Shown here one piece after another: positions 7,133-14,982 of a stretch of DNA of 37,290 nt. Source of the stretch: a bacterium (GTDB lineage: Bacteria; Electryoneota; B3-LCP); assembly GCA_026394195.1 (NCBI GenBank), contig JAPKYS010000041.1:1-37290 (forward strand). The letters are read 5' to 3'. Positions within the stretch are counted from its first letter, which is position 1, and each line of letters starts with the position of its first letter. The notes beneath the pieces were generated by a model. The model ran no database searches, was not told the origin of the DNA, and saw nothing but the letters and a program-made list of their open reading frames with translations. A program made the translations under genes and the position numbers.

Positions 7133-10100
7133 ATGCTACTTTCAGATATATCCATCAAGCGCCCCATCTTGATGACCATGATTATCTTTACCTTTCTGGT
7201 CATCGGATTGTTCTCACTGACCAAACTGGGCATCGACCTCTTTCCGAAAATCGATTTCCCCTACGTGACTATCGTTACTGTCTACCCGGGGGCTGGTCCT
7301 GAAGAAGTCGAAACTCTGATCACCAAACCGGTTGAAGAGGCAGTTTCTTCGATTTCCGGGTTGCGGAACATGACCTCGATAGCGCAGGAAGGCATGAGCC
7401 TGACCTTCCTCGAGTTTGAGCTGAGTAAAAGCGTGGATCTTGCGGCTATCGACGTCAAGGAGAAGGTGGACGCCATTCGCGGCGATCTGCCGGAAGATGC
7501 TGTCGATCCGCAGATCCAGAAATTCGACATCGGTTCAATGCCGATCATCAATTTGGCGGTTTCCAGCTCCCGCCCTCTGGACCAGCTCTACATCTTCTGC
7601 GATGAAGATATAAAAACGCGGTTAAACCGCATCGACGGACTCGCCAACGTGGAAATTGTAGGAGGCAAGGAACGCGAAATCGTCGTGGCGGTTGACCGGC
7701 GTAAACTGGAAGCCCGCGGTCTTTCGATTCTGCAGGTTGTTCAGGCGCTGGGGCAGGAAAATATGAATCTCCCCTCCGGCCATATCACTGCCGGTAGAAA
7801 GGAGTATTCCATCAGGGTCAAGGGCGAATTCGAGAATGTCCAGCAGATTCAGGATCTTTACCTGCCTATGACGCCGGGTCAGCCGGCAGTCCGCCTGGCG
7901 GACGTCGCTACTGTTAACGATACTTATGCTGAACAGCGAGAACTTGCTCGCATGAATGGAGTCTCATCCATCGGCCTTTCTCTGGTCAAGAGATCTGACG
8001 CCAATGCAGTGCAAGTCGGGAGGAAAGTCAAGTTGGAACTGGCGGAATTGGCAAAAATTCTGCCCAAAGACGTTAAAATCGACGTTGCCCGCGACCGCAC
8101 TACCTTTATCCAGGATTCGGTAAATGACGTCTGGAGTAACCTGCTATCAGGAATTTTGTTGACGGCTTTGGTGTTGTTCATGTTCCTGCATTCCTGGAAG
8201 GGAACCGTTATCGCCGCGATTTCCATGCCGATTGCCGTTGTTTCCACCTTTACGCTGCTGCTGTTCGCCGGGTTTACCTTGAACATGATGTCGCTGATGG
8301 CTCTGGCGATTTCGGTGGGTATCCTCGTAAGTAACTCCATCGTGGTTCTGGAAAACATCGAGCGCTACCAGCTTATGGGGCATCCTCCTGCCGAAGCTGC
8401 TCGGTTGGGCACCAATGAAATCGCCATCGCGGTATCCGCATCAACGCTGACCAACGTAGTGGTCTTCACGCCCATTGCCTTCATGTCGGGCATCATCGGA
8501 CAGTTCTTCAAGGAATTCGGTCTGACCGTAACCTTTGCCACGCTCATTTCACTGTTTATCTCCCTGACCATGGTTCCGATGATGGCGTCGGTCCGGATCA
8601 GTTGGTTGGTCTACGCTGTGGCGGGTTTGGCGACCGGTGGATTGGTACTTTTCGCTTTAGGACCTGTGACACTGGCGGTCATTGTCGCTTTCCTGCTGCT
8701 GATCCTGATCCTGACCAGGACCGGGCAACTGAAGAAGATTTTTACCGCCTGGGATAAAATGTACGACGATCTGGCGGCGTCATATCGCCGCGGGCTCGCC
8801 TACTTCCTCAACCGTCAGGTCCTGCTCTTCGGAATCGTGACGCTCTTGTTTGTCAGCAGTCTGGTGGTGGCGGCTCTCTTCGTCGGTTCGGAATTTATGC
8901 CGCAGGCGGATATGGGCAATTTTTCGGTATCGGTGGAAATGCCCGCCGGAGCCACCATGGCGGAAACGGATCGAGTTTTACGCCGCATCGAAGACGAGAT
9001 CAATAAGCTGCCTGAACTGGGCACAGTATACAGCCAGGTGGGAACCAATGAATCCGGTGGTTTTTCCACCAGCCAGGGCATCCATCTGGGGGTGGTGGTC
9101 GTCCAGCTTAAAGACAAACCCATCCGCAAACGTTCCGTCTACGAAATCATCGAGTACCTGCGCCCGCGTCTGACCGACATGCCAGCGGCACAAATTCTGT
9201 TGCAGCCGGGCAATTTGTTCGGTGGAGGGCAGGCGGATCTTGAAATCGAAATCGAAGGTCCGGAAATGGATCAATTGGCGCAGCTATCGGATCGCCTCGT
9301 CGATATGACCGGCAAAGTCAGAGGCGTGATCGATCCGCGCAGTTCCTGGAAGACCGGCAAGCCCGAACTGAAGATCAGCCCGCAGCGCCTCCGCATCGCC
9401 GACCAGAACTTGTCCATCGGCGAACTGGCGCTCTCCATGCGCACCATGATTGAAGGTCAGAAAGTCTCGAAGTATCGGGAAGGCAGCCGCGAATATAACA
9501 TTCGGGTCAAGCTGAGCGATGCAGACTTGCAGCAGATCCGGGACGTGCCCGATTTTGCGGTCATGACCATGCAGGGTCCTCAGAAGATCTCCAGCATCGC
9601 TGATCTGGATTACATGGAAGGTCCGTCGCAGATCATGCGTAAAAACAAAGAACGCATGGTGACGGTTTCCGCAGAAGTATCCGGCACCACCATCGGCGAA
9701 GCTCAAAAATTAATCCAGGCGAATCTGGATACCATGAAGATTCCGGAAGGCTATACCGTTCGCTTTGGCGGGCAATCCGAACACATGGCGGAATCCTTCG
9801 CCGAGATGGGGCGAGCTATGATCTTGGCGATCATCCTGACCTACATGCTGATGGCTGCCATCATGGAATCGTATCTGCACCCGCTCATCATCATGGCGAC
9901 CTTGCCGTTAGGACTGATCGGTGTGCTATTCGCCCTTTTCCTCACTGGAAAAGCCATCTCGATCTACTCGCTGATGGCGGTCATCATGCTGGTCGGCATC
10001 GTGGTGAACAACGGCATTCTGCTGATCGATTTCATTCAGACCACCCGGCGGGAAGAGAAGCTGCCTCTGCTGGAAGCGATCCTGAAAGCCAGCCCCACCC

Positions 10101-10309
10101 GTCTGCGCCCCATCATCATGACCAACCTGGCGGCGTCGCTGGGCATGCTGCCGCTGGCGCTGGGCATCGGAGCCGGCGGTGAAGCCCGTTCCCCCATGGC
10201 GATTTCCGCCATCGGCGGCTTTATCACCTCGACTATCTTCACTCTCTACCTCATCCCTGCCATCTACTACACTCTCGAGAAGATGAAGCTGAAGGGCGCA
10301 AAACAGTAA
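7133..10309 (+). CDS. RND-family efflux transporter (AcrB/HAE1-like) with altered proton-relay residues
   Basis: The protein has 1058 residues, the full length for the family, with two repeated halves of membrane helices and large periplasmic porter/docking domains. Start MLLSDISIKRPILMTMIIFT and the loop YPGAGPEEVETLITKPVEEA are typical. TM4 reads GILVSNSIVVLENIE, so the position pair that is DD in AcrB (D407/D408) and often DN in relatives is Ser400-Asn401. TM10 reads GIVVNNGILLIDF, with Asn959 at the AcrB Lys940 position; the downstream RLRPIIMT arginine is kept. Residues ~490-528 form an extra hydrophobic hairpin between TM6 and TM7. These changes leave the energy coupling open. It is the last gene of the pump operon and is followed by a strong terminator. 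Confidence 0.93.
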   Translation: MLLSDISIKRPILMTMIIFTFLVIGLFSLTKLGIDLFPKIDFPYVTIVTVYPGAGPEEVETLITKPVEEAVSSISGLRNMTSIAQEGMSLTFLEFELSKSVDLAAIDVKEKVDAIRGDLPEDAVDPQIQKFDIGSMPIINLAVSSSRPLDQLYIFCDEDIKTRLNRIDGLANVEIVGGKEREIVVAVDRRKLEARGLSILQVVQALGQENMNLPSGHITAGRKEYSIRVKGEFENVQQIQDLYLPMTPGQPAVRLADVATVNDTYAEQRELARMNGVSSIGLSLVKRSDANAVQVGRKVKLELAELAKILPKDVKIDVARDRTTFIQDSVNDVWSNLLSGILLTALVLFMFLHSWKGTVIAAISMPIAVVSTFTLLLFAGFTLNMMSLMALAISVGILVSNSIVVLENIERYQLMGHPPAEAARLGTNEIAIAVSASTLTNVVVFTPIAFMSGIIGQFFKEFGLTVTFATLISLFISLTMVPMMASVRISWLVYAVAGLATGGLVLFALGPVTLAVIVAFLLLILILTRTGQLKKIFTAWDKMYDDLAASYRRGLAYFLNRQVLLFGIVTLLFVSSLVVAALFVGSEFMPQADMGNFSVSVEMPAGATMAETDRVLRRIEDEINKLPELGTVYSQVGTNESGGFSTSQGIHLGVVVVQLKDKPIRKRSVYEIIEYLRPRLTDMPAAQILLQPGNLFGGGQADLEIEIEGPEMDQLAQLSDRLVDMTGKVRGVIDPRSSWKTGKPELKISPQRLRIADQNLSIGELALSMRTMIEGQKVSKYREGSREYNIRVKLSDADLQQIRDVPDFAVMTMQGPQKISSIADLDYMEGPSQIMRKNKERMVTVSAEVSGTTIGEAQKLIQANLDTMKIPEGYTVRFGGQSEHMAESFAEMGRAMILAIILTYMLMAAIMESYLHPLIIMATLPLGLIGVLFALFLTGKAISIYSLMAVIMLVGIVVNNGILLIDFIQTTRREEKLPLLEAILKASPTRLRPIIMTNLAASLGMLPLALGIGAGGEARSPMAISAIGGFITSTIFTLYLIPAIYYTLEKMKLKGAKQ

Positions 10310-10328
10310 GCGATTTTACAGAAATGCA

Positions 10329-10365
10329 CAAGGGGCGGTCGTTAGACCGCCCCTTGTTTGTTTAG
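10329..10365 (+). terminator. Terminator at the end of the efflux operon
   Basis: A 12-bp perfect stem (CAAGGGGCGGTC at 10329-10340, GACCGCCCCTTG at 10345-10356) with loop GTTA is followed by TTTGTTTAG. It also lies just beyond the end of the convergent minus-strand array. Confidence 0.85.
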
Positions 10366-10376
10366 AGTTGTTTATC

Positions 10377-11408
10377 CTACTTCGCCCACTTCCATTTCTC
10401 GCGGTTCTGGCATTTGGTGATGAAGAAGGTATTTTATTCCATCGGCATGGATCTATAAGCACGGAAGGATTCATGTTTTTCAATTAATGCAAGGCGTTCC
10501 TGCATATACTTGACATGGAATTTGGCTTCATCTTGGATAGCTGGATTTCTGATCCAGGGTAGATGGTCTTGTAGGATTTTCAATCCTCTGTTGGCATATA
10601 TCGCGGCTTCGTCGAATCGTTCCAACTTCCAAAGCGCATCCGTAGCCGTGCGGCAAGCCCAAAAATTCAGCGAATCGATCTGCAGCATCTGATTGCAGAT
10701 GGCAAGCGCTTCAAGTTGACCATTAGATCGATTCAATCGATCGGATTGTAAATGAAGGACATAAAGCGTGTCTATGCGGGTAGCTGGGATTTTGTTGATA
10801 TTAAATCCTTGACTGCGTCCCGCAAAGCGATTACCATAAATACCGCTGTCTTGCTCTACCGCGGCGGTGTTATCCCAAATGAACAGAAAATCAATAATCT
10901 GTTGCGTCGGCGCAATTTTTAGTAAATCATCCCAGAGGCAGGTGACGTCCAACTCCATCGTGGCATGAGGCAACAAGACACTGCCACCACTCATCAGAGG
11001 TTCGGTATAATCACCACGTACAGTTACTGTTTCTTTTATCTGCATCGGAAATTCTTGAGGAGTAATACTGCTATCCAGGTGAAAGGCGTAGATGAGTTTG
11101 AGATACTGCACTAAGGGTATACCTTGAGGAGATAACTTGAGTGTATCCGCTGTGCGGTTACGCATGGAAAAATGACCGATTAGGTCTGTCCCACTGAATA
11201 CTGCGGTTTGATCCAGCCAGAGGATTCGACGCGTATCTTCCATTGAGGTCAGCGACTGGATAATTCCAGTCAGAGCATTGGGCTCTAAATTGTAATCGAT
11301 TTCTATCTTTTGAGATGGTAATTCGGCTGATCCCTGTCCAGGAAAAACAAGTTGGGTACAGAGAATTAATAAGAAGGTGATTTTATTTATTTGCACTGGC
11401 CGTTTCAT
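10377..11408 (-). pseudogene. Partner-protein paralogue A, tag cut off by an in-frame TAA
   Basis: The open part (10434-11408) encodes 324 residues: signal peptide MKRPVQINKITFLLILCTQL with cleavage near GSA, a beta-sandwich segment (FSGTDLIGHFSMRNRTADTL), FLFIWDN, and TPR-like helices (EALAICNQMLQIDS, then DALWKLERFDEAAIYANRGL). After the TAA at 10434-10436 the same frame continues for 18 codons, NTFFITKCQNREKWKWAK, to a TAG at 10377-10379. This is the C-terminal tag of its three paralogues, so one base change has removed it. The gene may still make a tagless protein. GAGG lies 5 bases before the ATG. It is preceded by an orphan peptidase fragment (11416-11598) and by the terminator of paralogue B, with no convincing promoter in between. 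The function is not recognised. Confidence 0.75.
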
Positions 11409-11415
11409 TTTATCC

Positions 11416-11598
11416 TCATGGAGTTATTAGCGGTTTAACCAGGTACCAATTAAGGTCTTCATTCATATACACCGAGGGTGGGTTGAAGTAGAGAGTCCTA
11501 TCCAGATGATCGTGCATAATGGAAGTGCTGTCATTAAGGTTGTGATACATATTCACCGTGTGTCCGATTTCGTGACCGGCGACATGGAGTTGCCAAAG
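11416..11598 (-). pseudogene. Orphan metallopeptidase C-terminal fragment A'
   Basis: There are 61 codons in one frame, without a start codon, ending in TGA seven bases before paralogue A. They begin LWQLHVAGHEIGHTVNMYHN and continue with DSTSIMHDHLDRT and end YLVKPLITP. The zinc motif HExxHxxxxxH and a Met-turn (SIM) are present, as in metzincins. It matches the last ~65 residues of the full-length peptidase at 14976-16928 in layout. An in-frame TAA lies in the terminator just upstream, so the fragment cannot be translated alone. Confidence 0.7.
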
Positions 11599-11704
11599 AC
11601 TAAAAAAGCAAGGCAGACCCGGTTAGCCTGCCTTAAAAATTAACCTGATGAATTTACTTCGCCCACTTCCACTTCTCGCGGTTTCGGCATTTGGTGATGA
11701 AGAA
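11555..11704. repeat. Junction block between paralogues B and A
   Basis: This block of about 150 bp contains, in minus-strand order, the tag codons of B, its stop, a terminator hairpin, and the LWQLHVAGHEIGHTV codons of fragment A'. It is closely similar to 12758-12902 and 13932-14082, while sequence on both sides diverges at once. Confidence 0.75.
11602..11634 (-). terminator. Terminator of paralogue B
   Basis: On the minus strand AAGGCAG and CTGCCTT pair across a GCTAACCGGGT-type loop region, followed by GCTTTTTTAG. This copy has one mismatch near the loop compared with the two sister copies. Confidence 0.75.
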
Positions 11705-12622
11705 GTTCATGCGATTAACAAAAGTACCTTCATCATCGCAGGTGACTATCATGTTATTCGCTCTGAGGGAATCCGCAGCCTTCTCCAGCAGAGCTTTCCC
11801 TTTAAAGGCATAGACCAGCGCTTCATCAAAGCGACTCTGTTTCCAGAGAACGTCCGTTTTACATTCGATAGCCGTATAGTTCGATGAATCCATCTGTAGG
11901 ATTTTATCACAGTACTCTAAAGCTTCATCGAATCTTTGAGCTCCATTGAGTCTCTTCGCCTGCAGACTGAAAGAATAAACCGAATCGTACCGAGTCTCCA
12001 GCGTTTTTATAATTCTGAACGGTTTAACCTTACTGGAATATTGGGCTAACGTAATCGTCGAATCCTTCGCTGCTTCGCTGGAGTTATCAAATACCCACCT
12101 AAAATCGACGATGCCCGGTCCTAATTTGACTAATTCATCCCAACCCACAGCGGCATCAATCTGCACCTCAGCGTGAGGGGGTAAGAAGTTACCTTTTCCC
12201 CAGGTTGGTAATTCAACATCACCAGCACATTTAATAATTTCTACATACTTGAATGGAATATCGGCAGGTTGGCTGAGGCTGTCGCCACGATAGGTGTATT
12301 TAAATTTTATTAATTGGAGTATGGTTTGACCAGTGGTAGCGATCCTCAACGTGTCATCAGTTTTATTTGCAATCATAAACTCATTCTTCATATAAGAACC
12401 CGGATAAATCCTGAAGGCGCTATTATTCAGAGATATTATCATATCATGATCTGAAGCTAATACAGGTACTATTCCGGGGTCTTGGTTCACATCGATAGAA
12501 CTTCCAAACCAGTATTTTGGGGGCTCCGGTCTATTTGCTGAAAAAATCACAATTGTAAACAGGAACAACGACGTTATCCCTAGACCGATCGCAGCAAATA
12601 TTTTTGAGTGATTGCGTAACAT
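11654..12622 (-). CDS. Partner-protein paralogue B (secreted or anchored, unknown function)
   Basis: The protein has 322 residues. An N-terminal hydrophobic stretch (IFAAIGLGITSLFLFTIVIF) acts as a signal peptide or membrane anchor. Residues ~60-180 are a beta-sandwich with conserved stations YPGSYMKNEFMIANKTDDTL and QTILQLIKFKY, then VDFRWVFDNS. Residues ~225-290 are TPR-like (RFDEALEYCDKILQMDSSNY, DVLWKQSRFDEALVYAFKGK). It ends FFITKCRNREKWKWAK. AGGAGG lies 4 bases before the ATG. It lies behind the terminator of paralogue C and fragment B', with no clear promoter of its own. The sandwich faintly recalls the BsuPI protease-inhibitor fold; this is a guess. Confidence 0.75.
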   Translation of the reverse strand: MLRNHSKIFAAIGLGITSLFLFTIVIFSANRPEPPKYWFGSSIDVNQDPGIVPVLASDHDMIISLNNSAFRIYPGSYMKNEFMIANKTDDTLRIATTGQTILQLIKFKYTYRGDSLSQPADIPFKYVEIIKCAGDVELPTWGKGNFLPPHAEVQIDAAVGWDELVKLGPGIVDFRWVFDNSSEAAKDSTITLAQYSSKVKPFRIIKTLETRYDSVYSFSLQAKRLNGAQRFDEALEYCDKILQMDSSNYTAIECKTDVLWKQSRFDEALVYAFKGKALLEKAADSLRANNMIVTCDDEGTFVNRMNFFITKCRNREKWKWAK

Positions 12623-12630
12623 TTTACCTC

Positions 12631-12801
12631 CTATTGCCTTGGTTTGACCAGAAATGAATCCTGGTCAGCTGGATTGTAATGATCGGTAGGATGAGTGTAA
12701 CTGTTAATCCAGGGGTGCATGATCGTATTGGTGTTAAGAGAGTCATGGCGAAAGTCGACCGTGTGTCCGATTTCGTGACCGGCGACATGGAGTTGCCAAA
12801 G
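12631..12801 (-). pseudogene. Orphan metallopeptidase C-terminal fragment B'
   Basis: There are 57 codons without a start, ending in TAG eight bases before paralogue B. The fragment begins LWQLHVAGHEIGHTVDFRHD, continues NTNTIMHPWINSYTHP and ends SFLVKPRQ. The zinc motif HExxHxxxxxH is complete, and an IMH Met-turn follows. Its first 45 bases are identical to fragment A'; beyond HEIGHTV the two share almost nothing except the final LVKP. Confidence 0.7.
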
Positions 12802-12902
12802 AATAAAAGCAAGGCAGACCCGGTTAGTCTGCCTTAATAATTAACGGAAGAATTTACTTCGCCCACTTCCACTTCTCTCTCTTCTGGCATTTGGTGATGA
12901 AA
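12758..12902. repeat. Junction block between paralogues C and B
   Basis: This has the same order as the block at 11555-11704 (tag codons, stop, hairpin terminator, HEIGHTV core) and lies about 1.2 kb from it. In this copy the tag reads FITKCQKREKWKWAK. Confidence 0.75.
12804..12835 (-). terminator. Terminator of paralogue C
   Basis: The 9-bp perfect stem AAGGCAGAC/GTCTGCCTT with a 7-base loop is followed on the minus strand by GCTTTTATT. Confidence 0.8.
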
Positions 12903-13798
12903 TCAGTCATGACTCCAATATAAAAATCATCTCCCCACACCACATAATCCTTACAATCCTTCTTTGAAGACCATCTTTGCAGCATGATAATACCTCTTTG
13001 CGCAAACTCAATAGCCTCATCAAATCGGTTGGTTTTCCAAAGCACGTCTGCCGCTGTCCTATAGGCACTTAAATTCATTGAGTCCAGCTGAATCATCTGG
13101 TTGCATAATTCCAGAGCTCCCAGAAAGTCTTCGTTGATATTTTTATTTTGCGATTGTACATCGAGGAGAAATATAGAATCAGACTTGCTCACAATGGGTA
13201 AATTCTCAAAATTGTAAGGCTTACTTTCATATACGACTCCAATGACCTCCGAATTTTTTTCCTTTTCAAGCAAGTTATTAAATTTCCATTTAAGGTGAAA
13301 TAATCGATCATCTCTTTTTGCGATTTCTGACCAGGGATAAACACACCGTATATTTAACTTCTCACCCGGAGATAGGATACCCGAGCCGGTCGAAGCAGGG
13401 GGTAGCCCGTAATCAAGTAAAGTATCGTCGTCCCAGTACCGTAACGAATTATCAAGAGTAATGAGTGAATCTTGATCACATTGAAGCGCTAAATATTGAA
13501 CTAGATTTGCTCCTCCATTCGTCAGTTTTAGCGTATCAAGCGTATTGTTAACCAACGTGATTTCGCCAATGATGTCTGTACCCGGTAGAACATAACTTGT
13601 TTCTTCTTGGAAGTAAAATTTTAGATCGGTGGTCATTATAAACGGTGGACCTGCAGGTCTTGAATAACTGACTCTCAGGGTACCCATGATGGTCACTTTC
13701 TGTTTCTCGCCTGCGAGAACCGAGATGGCCATAAGTGTGATTATCGCTGTAATCACGATGCAGAAGAATGGGATGGTCACACGTTTTCGGTTGCGCAT
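12854..13798 (-). CDS. Partner-protein paralogue C (secreted, unknown function)
   Basis: The protein has 314 residues with a signal peptide (VTIPFFCIVITAIITLMAIS, cleavage near VLAG). The beta-sandwich carries YVLPGTDIIGEITLVNNTLD, then GGANLVQYLAL and ILSPGEKLNIRCVYPWSEI, and is followed by FHLKWKFNN. The helical C-terminal part reads ALELCNQMIQLDSMNLSAY and DVLWKTNRFDEAIEFAQRGI, and the protein ends FITKCQKREKWKWAK. Motif positions match the other paralogues, but the bodies are strongly diverged. GAGG precedes the ATG by five bases. Upstream are fragment C' and the terminator of D; a TTGACA within C' lacks a good -10 partner. The PGE-containing sandwich is the part most like BsuPI-type inhibitors, a weak resemblance. 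Confidence 0.75.
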   Translation of the reverse strand: MRNRKRVTIPFFCIVITAIITLMAISVLAGEKQKVTIMGTLRVSYSRPAGPPFIMTTDLKFYFQEETSYVLPGTDIIGEITLVNNTLDTLKLTNGGANLVQYLALQCDQDSLITLDNSLRYWDDDTLLDYGLPPASTGSGILSPGEKLNIRCVYPWSEIAKRDDRLFHLKWKFNNLLEKEKNSEVIGVVYESKPYNFENLPIVSKSDSIFLLDVQSQNKNINEDFLGALELCNQMIQLDSMNLSAYRTAADVLWKTNRFDEAIEFAQRGIIMLQRWSSKKDCKDYVVWGDDFYIGVMTDFITKCQKREKWKWAK

Positions 13799-13807
13799 TT
13801 TATCCTC

Positions 13808-13975
13808 TTATGGTTGCCATGGTTTTACCAGGAATGAATCCAAATCCACTTGTTGATATTGATTTGCGATGTGATGCCAATTTGTCAACTCGCCCATTAT
13901 TGATCGTGAATCAGGATTTTCGCCCATATTTACCGTGTGTCCGATTTCGTGGCCCGCGACATGGAGCTGCCAAAG
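13808..13975 (-). pseudogene. Orphan metallopeptidase C-terminal fragment C'
   Basis: There are 56 codons without a start, ending in TAA nine bases before paralogue C. The fragment begins LWQLHVAGHEIGHTVNMGEN, continues DSRSIMGELTNW and ends SFLVKPWQP. The residue at the third zinc-ligand position is Glu here. Over the first 45 bases it differs from A' and B' at three sites, all synonymous third positions (CAG for CAA, GCG for GCC, GGC for GGT). Confidence 0.7.
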
Positions 13976-14082
13976 ACAAAAAAGCAAGGCAGACCCGGTT
14001 AGTCTGCCTTATAACAAACAAGATGATGAAACTATTTCGCCCACTTCCACTTCTCGCGGTTCTGGCATTTGGTGATGAAGAA
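13932..14082. repeat. Junction block between paralogues D and C
   Basis: This is the third copy of the tag/terminator/HEIGHTV block and joins the expressed pair to the first orphan module. Confidence 0.75.
13977..14010 (-). terminator. Terminator of paralogue D (end of the peptidase-partner operon)
   Basis: The 9-bp perfect stem AAGGCAGAC/GTCTGCCTT is followed on the minus strand by GCTTTTTTG. Confidence 0.8.
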
Positions 14083-14982
14083 AGCTATTTTCTTCAGATA
14101 TTTATTATCGTTGTCAGCGCCATGAAAGGCCCCACGCATTTTATCATAGTCAGCGATTTCCTTTATAAGTGAGTATTCTTTTTGAGCCATTTTCAAGGCA
14201 TCAGTAAATTGACTCATTTTCCAGAGGATGTCAATAGCGGTAATTGTCGCAGTAACATTCATGCTGTCCATCTGTAAAACTTGAAGGCTCATGTTGTATG
14301 ATTCCTGCAATTTTCCTTTCTGATTAAGATCCTTCGCCTGCTCGTTAAAATAATAGATGGAATCGGCTTTATTTAACGGATTCGGCAGAATTTTGACCGT
14401 GAATCGTGAGCACTCTTCCCGGAGTAGAGTTATAGTCGAATCAGAACGTACACCTTCAGAATTATTAAAAGACCAGAAGAAATCCAGAGTGTCCGGGCAA
14501 AGGGAGTACAATTCATCCCAGGAAGGAAAAGCCTGAACTTCGATAATTCTATGTGGTGGTAGAATATTCCCTTCCGCCAGATTTTGTAAAGAATCCGGAA
14601 CGGTAGAATCAAGGGTTGGTACTAATTGCGTCTGGAAGTGCTTTACCTCCCTATCGGGGTCATTGTTTTTTGAATAATTTAGACGAAGAAACTGAAGAAT
14701 ATTCTGGCCTGACTCTGCAAGCCGGAGGGTATCTTTACTTTGATTCAACAGAGTAACGACACATGCTAATCCTATGCCAGGAAATACCGTTGCATCATCT
14801 GAGAAACCATACTGCTCTAGAATAGAATTTCCACTGATGCTCGCTTGAATTTCATAGCTGTAGTTGATCTGACTCTGACTGCGAATGCTGATATTTTGTT
14901 TTTCTGCAGCCAAGGCATGATGACTGGCCAAGATACTTAGAACTAATGCTATGGCCAGTGTTTTTGTTGAATTGATCACCAT
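14032..14982 (-). CDS. Partner-protein paralogue D, coupled to the metallopeptidase
   Basis: The protein has 316 residues with signal peptide MVINSTKTLAIALVLSILAS and cleavage near ALAA. The beta-sandwich contains FPGIGLACVVTLLNQSKDTL and GQNILQFLRLNY, then LDFFWSFNNSEG. TPR-like helices follow (LQESYNMSLQVLQMDSMNV, DILWKMSQFTDALKMAQKEY), and the C terminus is AFFITKCQNREKWKWAK. Its ATG overlaps the last seven bases of the metallopeptidase gene, so the two are probably translated together. It is the only paralogue with a clear promoter behind it. Export plus coupling suggests that it acts with the peptidase outside the cytoplasm, as partner, chaperone or inhibitor; this is inferred from context. 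Confidence 0.78.
   Translation of the reverse strand: MVINSTKTLAIALVLSILASHHALAAEKQNISIRSQSQINYSYEIQASISGNSILEQYGFSDDATVFPGIGLACVVTLLNQSKDTLRLAESGQNILQFLRLNYSKNNDPDREVKHFQTQLVPTLDSTVPDSLQNLAEGNILPPHRIIEVQAFPSWDELYSLCPDTLDFFWSFNNSEGVRSDSTITLLREECSRFTVKILPNPLNKADSIYYFNEQAKDLNQKGKLQESYNMSLQVLQMDSMNVTATITAIDILWKMSQFTDALKMAQKEYSLIKEIADYDKMRGAFHGADNDNKYLKKIAFFITKCQNREKWKWAK

Noticed and set aside
12624..12812. 62-codon minus-strand frame over fragment B'
   Set aside because: It is in a different frame from the HEIGH-containing fragment and lacks any protein pattern; the meaningful frame has no start codon.
11555..14082. CRISPR-like or integron attC array from the spaced junction blocks
   Set aside because: The period is about 1.2 kb with gene-sized units, and the conserved part is largely coding plus a terminator. 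No attC R-box pattern, integrase or cas gene is seen in the window.
13768..14172. 134-codon plus-strand frame across the D/C junction
   Set aside because: It runs antisense through a fragment, a terminator and the tag codons; the similar frame at 11648-11887 arises only because the junction blocks repeat.
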